Source: an uncultured Bacteroidales bacterium
GTDB taxonomy: Bacteria; Bacteroidota; Bacteroidia; Bacteroidales; UBA4417
Direction of reading: 5' to 3'
Length of the DNA: 11,369 nucleotides
Assembly (NCBI GenBank): GCA_903917425.1
Contig: CAIXAQ010000732.1
Span: 1-11,369 of the forward strand
The stretch's first letter is position 1. Each line of letters starts with the position of its first letter. Shown one piece after another: positions 1 through 5,184 of this stretch. Below the pieces are notes generated by a model. It did not search any database and had not been told where the DNA came from. It saw only the letters and a program-made list of their open reading frames with translations. A program made the position numbers and the translations under genes.

Positions 1-572
1 GTTTTCGAATCTTTACTGAAGCCGATGTATTTGCCATTGAGCCAGATATAGAAAAAAGATTTCACGGCTCCGAAATGAATAAATACGTTTTTCCCCCTGA
101 ACGTTTCAGGAACCTTAATTTCAGTAAGATAGGTTCCTACCGGGTTATAGTCGTAAGGAACATGCGGTGGTAAAGGGTTTTTTGTATAAAACTCATAGGG
201 TTGGTTAACATAAATAGGGTAGGAGTAACCCTGAACTTCCCAGGTTGACGGTACATCAATCAATGCCCAGGCCGAAGCATCAAAACCGGTCTGGTAGAAA
301 CCTGCAGGCACTAAAGTATAATTATCGGATAGTTTAAACTTCCATTTCCCGTTAAGCGACATGTAAGCCGAAGATTCTTCAGGTTGGTTTTTGAACGCTT
401 TGGCTTCGGTATCATATGGGACGTAAGTTACATGAGGTTTCTCCGTTTTGAAAGAGGGTATGGCCGGATTTTCCCAATCGGGTACAGAAATCTGCTGAGC
501 TTTTAACATACACGGCAGGTTGAAAATCAACAAAATAACGATCACAGCAAAAGTAATCCCGTATTTTTTCAT
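1..572 (-). CDS. GH2 beta-galactosidase-like glycoside hydrolase, N-terminal part (runs off left edge)
   Basis: Partial gene: 190 codons from an ATG at 572-570 (reading leftwards), open to the edge of the window. It begins MKKYGITFAVIVILLIFNL, a basic N-terminus plus hydrophobic core, with likely signal peptidase I cleavage after LKA near residue 25. The only Cys (residue 21) is not in a good lipobox, so export to the periplasm by the Sec route is favoured. The mature part reads like the start of LacZ-type GH2 enzymes: the block MSLNGKWKFKLS, then DVPSTWEVQGYSYPIY (about 106-121), then NPVGTYLTEIKVP and FFYIWLNGKYIGFSKDS (about 172-188), all characteristic of the GH2 sugar-binding jelly-roll domain. 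Full-length relatives are about 1000 residues; the catalytic TIM barrel lies outside the window, so substrate is not shown and beta-galactosidase is inferred from similarity. It lies 137 bp downstream of the ROK regulator on the same strand. Confidence 0.88.
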   Translation of the reverse strand, partial: MKKYGITFAVIVILLIFNLPCMLKAQQISVPDWENPAIPSFKTEKPHVTYVPYDTEAKAFKNQPEESSAYMSLNGKWKFKLSDNYTLVPAGFYQTGFDASAWALIDVPSTWEVQGYSYPIYVNQPYEFYTKNPLPPHVPYDYNPVGTYLTEIKVPETFRGKNVFIHFGAVKSFFYIWLNGKYIGFSKDSK

Positions 573-649
573 GCTTTTGTTTTTTTGATTTTAGTCAGAT
601 ATTAACTGATTGAGCTGTTTTTTAGGCAGAATTTTTCAAACGGAACCCA

Positions 650-669
650 ATGTCCTGAGTCAGGAACAT
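650..669. promoter_or_regulatory. Inverted repeat between ROK regulator and GH2 gene, candidate operator
   Basis: The 13-bp sequence TCCTGAGTCAGGA (653-665) is a perfect dyad with 6-bp arms around one central base. Allowing one unpaired A at 666, it extends to ATG...CAT, giving nine pairs over 20 bp. It sits about 80 bp upstream of the GH2 start codon and about 40 bp after the ROK stop codon. Position and symmetry suit a binding site for a dimeric regulator such as the neighbouring ROK protein, but this is inference; it could also be a small hairpin in a shared transcript. An 8-bp palindrome GGTTAACC lies nearby at 675-682. No clear TAnnTTTG promoter was seen in the 137-bp gap. Confidence 0.35.
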
Positions 670-709
670 GTTTTGGTTAACCTGAACAACTTGATTCTTA
701 TTTGTTTCT

Positions 710-1933
710 TTACCTGTTCTGAAAAACCTTATTCATTACCAGCGCCACAGTTCCCATCAGACCCGCATTTTCCCCCAAACCTGAAGTCATGATTTGCGCA
801 TCGCGGCGGATTTTGGCAATCGTATATTTGTTGAGGTTTTGCTGAATCGGGTCAATAATATAGTTGTCGGCTTTAGTAAGTTCGCCCCCGATAATAATGA
901 GTTCAGGGTTGAAAAGGTGAATAAGCACGGCAATTCCACGGCCCAGGTGTTCGCCAATATATGCAAGCAAACCGATTGCGAACTGGTCGCCATGCTGGGC
1001 GGCTTGAAGCACAGTTTCAATAGTAATTTTGCCCAGGTCACCGTCAACCATCTTATTTATGACTGTGGTTGCCCCATCGGCAATCTCTTTTATGGCACGT
1101 TTTATCATGGTAGTTCCCGAAGCCATTGTTTCGAGGCAGCCAATTTTGCCGCAATAACAGAGTTGTCCGTCGGGATCGACCTGTATGTGTCCAAATTCAC
1201 CCGAAAATCCCGAATTTCCCTTGTATAATTTACCGTTGAGTATCATCCCTAAACCGATACCTGAGCCGATATTGAGGCATAATACATTTTGTTTGCCCTG
1301 AGCCATGCCAAAAGCCTGTTCGCCCAGGGCCATGGCTTTGGTGTCGTTTTCGACAAAAACAGGGTAATCAAAAATATTTTCAAACTGTATGGTAGCCGGT
1401 TTTTCGTTCTGTAAGTAGCTGTAACTGATTCCTGTATGTAAATCGATCAGGCCGGGAAGTGCAATTCCTATGCCCATTAATTTTGTTTTGTCAATCCCGG
1501 ATTCAAGTATAAACTCTTCGACTGCCGTTTTCAGACTTTTTATAAAATCGTTCGATACTTTAAGCCCTTCATCGATTACTTTAATATCGCCCACAGGCTG
1601 GTTACTGAAATTGAACATACCCAGGCGGATATGATATCTGCTGATATCCACACCCAATACAAATCTTGCCTGCGGATTGAGGCCATATAAATTCGGACGG
1701 CGGCCACCACTCGAGGAGCCAATGCCTTCTTCAGTCAGAAAACCAGTCTCAATAAGTTCGTCTAATACTCTGGTAATAGTTGGCGTGCTCATATGAATGA
1801 ACTTACTCAGCTGGGGTATCGACTTGCTTCCATTTTCATATAATTCTTTTACTATCAAGAGTTTAAGGCTGTTTTTTTTAGATCCGTTTGTTCTGGGATC
1901 TGCTGAAACAGTACCAAAGAGCATATTTTTCAT
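710..1933 (-). CDS. ROK-family transcriptional regulator (NagC/XylR type)
   Basis: Protein of 407 residues from ATG at 1933. A TTG at 1945 would add four residues, and another ATG lies at 1924; ATG 1933 is preferred, although no Shine-Dalgarno site decides it. Residues about 20-85 form a MarR-like winged helix (SIPQLSKFIHMSTPTITRVL as helix-turn-helix, then the GGRRPNLYGLN wing). The rest is a ROK sugar-sensing domain: IGIALPG (about 154-160), END at 195-197, NIGSGIGLGM (221-230), sugar-contact GEFGH (245-249), and a structural zinc site from H249, C259, C261 and C266 in the CYCGKIGCLE segment. The phosphate-binding motif, DIGGT in ROK kinases, reads DISRY (96-100), so sugar kinase activity is unlikely. 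Such proteins bind DNA and release it, or bind it, in response to a sugar or sugar phosphate. The GH2 gene follows on the same strand, suggesting local carbohydrate control. The ligand is not predictable. Confidence 0.92.
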   Translation of the reverse strand: MKNMLFGTVSADPRTNGSKKNSLKLLIVKELYENGSKSIPQLSKFIHMSTPTITRVLDELIETGFLTEEGIGSSSGGRRPNLYGLNPQARFVLGVDISRYHIRLGMFNFSNQPVGDIKVIDEGLKVSNDFIKSLKTAVEEFILESGIDKTKLMGIGIALPGLIDLHTGISYSYLQNEKPATIQFENIFDYPVFVENDTKAMALGEQAFGMAQGKQNVLCLNIGSGIGLGMILNGKLYKGNSGFSGEFGHIQVDPDGQLCYCGKIGCLETMASGTTMIKRAIKEIADGATTVINKMVDGDLGKITIETVLQAAQHGDQFAIGLLAYIGEHLGRGIAVLIHLFNPELIIIGGELTKADNYIIDPIQQNLNKYTIAKIRRDAQIMTSGLGENAGLMGTVALVMNKVFQNR

Positions 1934-2258
1934 AATTGTGTTCAAGCGTTAGAATGCGAAATAATAGGTTTGCTATACCTAATTTAACTTAAGACGGTGT
2001 AAACTTACAATAAATATTAATAATAGCATGATACATAATTAAAATAATTAGAAAGATTTGTGAGAATTCAATTGTATTTTACTTGAAGACTAATAAATTG
2101 AATATAAATAACAGTAATATAGATATATAGCAATAAAATGGAAGCGAATATCTTTAATACTCAGGTTCCTTGTTAAAATGCCTTGTACAAAGTAAGTTTA
2201 TTGTAGAGTACCCATAACTTCATTGAAAATAGACAATATTCAGGCTTTCTCAAAGTCT
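1934..2258. other. AT-rich intergenic region upstream of the ROK gene
   Basis: A gap of 325 bp with no credible coding sequence and very high A+T. It must hold the ROK gene promoter unless that gene is read from rlmF. Reading on the minus strand, TAAGTTTA (2007-2000) matches the Bacteroidota -7 box TAnnTTTG at all but the last base, but no TTTG -33 element stands at the expected spacing, so it is only a weak candidate. A short inverted repeat (1965-1981) is listed separately. No terminator with a strong stem and T tract was found after rlmF. Confidence 0.4.
1965..1981. promoter_or_regulatory. Short inverted repeat upstream of ROK gene
   Basis: TAGGT and ACCTA arms separated by 7 bp (TTGCTAT), 32 bp before the preferred ROK start codon and downstream of the weak -7-like box. 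A dyad here would suit autorepression by the ROK protein. It does not share an obvious core with the dyad at 653-665, which weakens the idea that one protein binds both. Five-base arms in AT-rich DNA can arise by chance. Confidence 0.2.
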
Positions 2259-3233
2259 TTACAAAGGCTTATTCCATCTGTCATTCATCCAGTTTTTCTG
2301 CTGTTCTGTGGTTTGAAATGTCCAGGCAACTATCCGGCTTGTCTTATTGCCCTGCCCCATGGGGATGGTGGTAATTTCGACTGCTTCGGCTTTTCGTAGC
2401 TCTAAGTAAGCATTCCTGAGATTCGATTCCTTTGAAACCAGTGTTGAGAACCATAAACATGAAGTAGCGAACTGATGGCTCTGATGAACAACAAGCTTTA
2501 TGAAGCTTTCCTCGCCTCCGTTGCACCATAATTCGTTACCCTGACCTCCGAAGTTCAGTGTAGTTTTTGTGTTTATTGTGCGGGTCAGGTTGTTCAACTT
2601 TCGTAAAGTGCCTGATTGTGCATCCGCCAGCGAAGCGTGAAAAGGAGGATTGCAGATCGTAAGATCCACCAGTTCAGTTTTTTGAATTATACCTTCGAAA
2701 ATATTCCGGGCATTGTTTTGCAATCTCAATTCTATCTTTCCTTTTAAAAAGGGGTTTAGTTCGATTATTTTATTTGCAGATACTATTGAAACAGCATCGA
2801 TATCGCAGCCGATAAAAGACCATCCGTATTCCTTGTTTCCGATTAACGGGTAAATACAATTGGCACCCACGCCAACATCAAGGCATTTGATTTTTTCACC
2901 TGTTGGAATTTCGCCTTTGTTATTGCTCCCCAACAGGTCAGCTATATGATGAATATAATCGGCCCGGCCTGGAATGGGCGGACATAAATAATTTTTTGGA
3001 ATATCCCAGTAGTCGAGGTCATAATAGTGCTTCAGCAGGGCTTTATTCAGCATTTTTACTGCTTCCGGGTCGAAAAAATCGATTGAGTCATCATCGTAAA
3101 CATTGGGCCTTACATACTGTGCCAATTCAGGGCAACTGCCAATAAGCTGCCTGAAATTATATCGTTCGCGATGCCTATTCCGGGGATGCATCTTCGGTTT
3201 TTCTTTCGGGTGTTCTCTCTTTTCGGGAAGCAT
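2259..3233 (-). CDS. rlmF: 23S rRNA (adenine-1618-N6)-methyltransferase RlmF
   Basis: Protein of 324 residues, close to the E. coli RlmF (YbiN) length of about 308. The family transfers a methyl group from S-adenosylmethionine to N6 of A1618 in 23S rRNA during assembly of the large subunit, in the cytoplasm. Diagnostic blocks seen: HPRNRHRERYNF near the N-terminus (16-27), ALLKHYYDLDYWDIP (65-79), CPPIPGRADYIHH (84-96), SAM-binding LDVGVGANCIYP (118-129), acidic GCDID (142-146), and the NPPFH catalytic motif of N6-adenine methyltransferases (195-199). ATG 3233 starts a short basic tail ahead of the conserved HPRNRH block, as in relatives. The upstream gap is filled by tandem repeats; no standard promoter is visible and the gene may be read together with the helicase gene. 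Confidence 0.95.
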   Translation of the reverse strand: MLPEKREHPKEKPKMHPRNRHRERYNFRQLIGSCPELAQYVRPNVYDDDSIDFFDPEAVKMLNKALLKHYYDLDYWDIPKNYLCPPIPGRADYIHHIADLLGSNNKGEIPTGEKIKCLDVGVGANCIYPLIGNKEYGWSFIGCDIDAVSIVSANKIIELNPFLKGKIELRLQNNARNIFEGIIQKTELVDLTICNPPFHASLADAQSGTLRKLNNLTRTINTKTTLNFGGQGNELWCNGGEESFIKLVVHQSHQFATSCLWFSTLVSKESNLRNAYLELRKAEAVEITTIPMGQGNKTSRIVAWTFQTTEQQKNWMNDRWNKPL

Positions 3234-3262
3234 AGGAATTTATAAGCACTTTTATGTCTGAA

Positions 3263-3488
3263 GATTAACGTCAAATGTCGAAAGTCAAATGTTCAAGGTT
3301 CAATGTTCAAGGTTCAAACGTCGAAAGCCAAACGTCGAAAGTCAAACGTCGAAAGTCAAACGTCGAAAGTCAAACGTCGAAAGTCAAACGTCGAAAGTCA
3401 AATGTCCAGGGTCAAATGTTCAAGGTTTAATGTTCAAGGTTTAATGTTCAAGGTTCAAACGTCGAAAGTCAAACGTGGAAAGTCCTCT
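3263..3488. repeat. Intergenic tandem repeat, 14-bp unit built of heptamers, about 16 copies in two sequence types
   Basis: Most units are exactly 14 bp. One type is GTCGAAAGTCAAAC (for example 3334-3347, 3348-3361, 3362-3375, 3376-3389); the other is GTTCAAGGTTCAAT or GTTCAAGGTTTAAT (3291-3304, 3418-3431, 3432-3445). Each splits into two related heptamers of consensus GTYNAAN, so the basic period is 7 bp. Two units, 3305-3319 and 3446-3460, are 15 bp, both where the GTTCAAG type passes into the GTCGAAA type. The edges are degenerate (3263-3276, 3475-3488). The array lies just upstream of rlmF; on the minus strand most units show TTTGAC or TTGAAC. Repeats of this style are familiar from Bacteroidota intergenic DNA. 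Function unknown. Confidence 0.93.
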
Positions 3489-3507
3489 GTCCCAAGTTTA
3501 TATCACC

Positions 3508-3595
3508 GCATTTTCAAATTATCGCATTTTCAAATTATCGCATTTTCACATTCCCACATTATCACATTATCGCATTTTCAAATTCCCAAATTCTC
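3508..3595. repeat. Tandem repeat, 8-bp period (16-bp higher-order unit), overlapping the helicase 3' end
   Basis: Eleven consecutive octamers of the form GCATTTTC, AAATTATC, ACATTATC, ACATTCCC, AAATTCCC or AAATTCTC. The first four form two identical 16-bp units GCATTTTCAAATTATC (3508-3523 and 3524-3539). The last two octamers and the adjoining base lie inside the helicase gene: its stop codon is at 3578-3580 and its final codons (E-N-L-G-I) are repeat sequence. It lies 19 bp from the 14-bp array, so two unrelated short-period arrays fill the gap between helicase and rlmF. Confidence 0.92.
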
Positions 3596-4711
3596 GCTAT
3601 CAATCATCGTTACCCACTTTCCCGTCTTTTTTTGAATCACTTTAAAATGATGTTCGTCAGCCGGAGTAACAAACGAAATGGCTTCACCGGGCGATTCGGC
3701 GCGGCCTGTCCTGCCAATGCGATGTATGTAATCTTTTGGTGAACGGGGCAGATCGTAGTTAACCACGTAAGGCAAAAACTTAATATCAATTCCGCGCGAT
3801 AATAAATCGGTGGCAACCAGCACGCGAAGTTCGCCATATTTGAATTTACTCAAAGCTTCCATCCGCGCCCCCTGGCTTTTCCTGCTGTGTATGGCAAGGG
3901 CCTCAATTCCGTTTTTACGAAGTTTATCGCTTACATTATCCGCCGAGTAAACTGACGATGTAAATACCAGCACCTGCTTCAGATCATTCTGTTTTATCAG
4001 AAAGCGCAGAAGTGGTCCTTTTTTCTCTTCCTTCACAAAATAGGCTAACTGGTTTATCAGGTCAATGTTTTCATCGTCCGATCCGATTTTGATAACCAAG
4101 GGATCGTGCAATAAAAGTTGGTTGATATTATTCACATCATCGCTCAGTGTAGCCGAAAATAAGAGGTTTTGACGTTTTTTGGGCAACAATGCAAGAATGC
4201 GGTTCACCTCTTCCTTAAATCCAAGGTTGAGCATTTTATCGGCTTCGTCGAGTACCAGCGTTTCAATCTCAGATAAGTGCACCGCATTTGATTCGACCAA
4301 TTCCAATAATCGGCCAGGTGTTGCTACTAAAACATCAACTCCATGCAGATCCATCATTTGAGGGTTGATGGAAACGCCGCCAAAAACGGCTAAGGATTTA
4401 ACGCGGTTGGGAAGTACTGAGCCAAATACCCGGAATACTTCCTGCACCTGCACTGCCAGTTCCCGTGTAGGGACCAATACCAGGGCTTTCACATGCCTGC
4501 TTTTCGAAACCAGAATATTTTGCACATTCAATAATATGGGCAAAACATACCCTACCGTTTTACCCGAGCCCGTCGGGGCGATGCCTAAAACATCTTTCTT
4601 TTTCAGAATGGCAGGAATTGCTTCTGACTGAATGGGATAAGGTTGTACGTAATTCTGATCGGTCAGTGCTTTCAGTAAGGAAGCCGGTAAACCTAAGGAT
4701 GTAAAAGACAT
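3578..4711 (-). CDS. DEAD-box ATP-dependent RNA helicase
   Basis: Protein of 377 residues with the full superfamily 2 motif set: Q motif region (F3 and YPIQ at 25-28), motif I APTGSGKT (45-52), Ia PTREL (81-85), Ib TPGR (131-134), II DEAD (155-158), III SAT (186-188), IV VLVFTSS (247-253), V ATDLLSRGIDI (300-310), VI HRIGRTGR (330-337). These enzymes use ATP to unwind short RNA duplexes in ribosome assembly or mRNA turnover. The minimal core without a long basic tail resembles RhlE-like helicases, but the exact subfamily is not settled. The frame stays open upstream to a TTG at 4795, but ATG 4711 is chosen because MSFTSLGL matches helicase N-termini and a consensus promoter lies inside the longer reading. 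The last five residues come from the adjoining octamer repeat. Next gene on the strand is rlmF. Confidence 0.94.
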   Translation of the reverse strand: MSFTSLGLPASLLKALTDQNYVQPYPIQSEAIPAILKKKDVLGIAPTGSGKTVGYVLPILLNVQNILVSKSRHVKALVLVPTRELAVQVQEVFRVFGSVLPNRVKSLAVFGGVSINPQMMDLHGVDVLVATPGRLLELVESNAVHLSEIETLVLDEADKMLNLGFKEEVNRILALLPKKRQNLLFSATLSDDVNNINQLLLHDPLVIKIGSDDENIDLINQLAYFVKEEKKGPLLRFLIKQNDLKQVLVFTSSVYSADNVSDKLRKNGIEALAIHSRKSQGARMEALSKFKYGELRVLVATDLLSRGIDIKFLPYVVNYDLPRSPKDYIHRIGRTGRAESPGEAISFVTPADEHHFKVIQKKTGKWVTMIDSENLGI

Positions 4712-4752
4712 GGTGCTGAGTTCTGTTGGAGTGGAGTAAAAGTTTCGGGTTG

Positions 4753-4760
4753 CAAAAGTA
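4753..4760 (-). promoter_or_regulatory. Bacteroidota-type -7 box for the helicase gene
   Basis: Read on the minus strand the sequence is TACTTTTG followed by CA, an exact match to the Bacteroidota -7 consensus TAnnTTTG and its usual CA extension. Transcription would start near 4745-4748, giving a leader of about 35 nt before ATG 4711. No exact TTTG -33 element is seen about 20 bp upstream; the sequence there is AT-rich. The box supports both the taxonomic assignment and the choice of start codon. Confidence 0.6.
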
Positions 4761-4805
4761 CAGGAAATTAAAATTTGCAGCTTTATTAAATTCAATCCTT
4801 AAGAG

Positions 4806-4826
4806 AAGCGAATTCTGTTTTCGCTT
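4806..4826. other. Small hairpin in the divergent intergenic region
   Basis: AAGCGAA (4806-4812) and TTCGCTT (4820-4826) form a 7-bp stem with a 7-nt loop, followed on the plus strand by two more T. It lies upstream of the helicase promoter on the minus strand, and no plus-strand gene ends before it, so a terminator role has nothing to terminate. It could be a protein-binding dyad or have no function. Confidence 0.3.
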
Positions 4827-4874
4827 TTAGCAAATGTTCACTCAAATAGGTCGTAAGTAAAAAAAAACTTCATT

Positions 4875-4892
4875 CCGGCAATATATTGCTGG
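4875..4892. promoter_or_regulatory. 18-bp dyad between divergent genes, candidate operator
   Basis: GCAATATATTGC (4878-4889) is a perfect 12-bp palindrome. One mismatched pair (G4877/T4890) separates it from two further pairs CC/GG, giving CCGGCAATATATTGCTGG. It sits in the 473-bp space between the helicase and kinase start codons, about 118 bp upstream of the helicase -7 box and about 290 bp before the first kinase. Symmetry of this length suits a dimeric DNA-binding protein; which gene it would serve is unknown. Confidence 0.35.
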
Positions 4893-5057
4893 ATATCAGT
4901 AATATAAATGACGTTTTTTCAGTGGATCACAACACATTTTCTTAGCATCTCGATTACAAATAGACTCTCGGTTCATTAAAGTATATTGACTAAATTAGCA
5001 ACTTCAAAAAAACGAATTATAGTTTTACCAAAATATGAATTGAATTCCGGGTATATC

Positions 5058-5154
5058 GGTTTTCACCCCATCTGTTTGGCAATATTATCGGGGACGCGGA
5101 TGCGAATCCTGTTTTTTTTATGCATCCTGAATCAGCTCTTAGGGTGTGAAAACC
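5058..5154 (+). promoter_or_regulatory. Possible structured mRNA leader of the first kinase gene
   Basis: GGTTTTCAC (5058-5066) is complementary to GTGAAAACC (5146-5154). With one bulged T at 5145, three more G-C pairs (5067-5069 with 5142-5144) extend the stem to 12 bp around a 72-nt loop. Inside, GGA-CGC (5092-5097) can pair with GCG and TCC (5102-5104, 5107-5109), followed at 5112-5119 by eight T, like an intrinsic terminator. GGATGC (5098-5103) can instead pair with GCATCC (5122-5127), which would break that hairpin. The outer stem ends 30 nt before the kinase ATG, and GGAGG lies at 5157-5161. No known riboswitch class is recognised, and no promoter is certain upstream. Read by eye, without folding energies. 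Confidence 0.35.
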
Positions 5155-5184
5155 TTGGAGGAAAATTAATCGAGCACGACTGCC

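Noticed and set aside
794..1228. 144-codon plus-strand open frame inside the ROK gene
   Set aside because: Antisense shadow of a well-supported gene with clear ROK motifs; no domain of its own.
3263..3595. CRISPR array
   Set aside because: Units are 14 and 16 bp, directly adjacent and without unique spacers; no cas genes are present. These are tandem repeats.
3303..3635. 110-codon plus-strand open frame over the intergenic repeats
   Set aside because: Its sequence is a low-complexity translation of the 14-bp and 8-bp repeats and it runs antisense into the helicase gene. No domain or credible gene start.
4712..4795. N-terminal extension of the helicase to TTG 4795
   Set aside because: The extra 28 residues match nothing in the family, and a consensus TACTTTTGCA promoter lies within them; ATG 4711 fits the helicase N-terminus.
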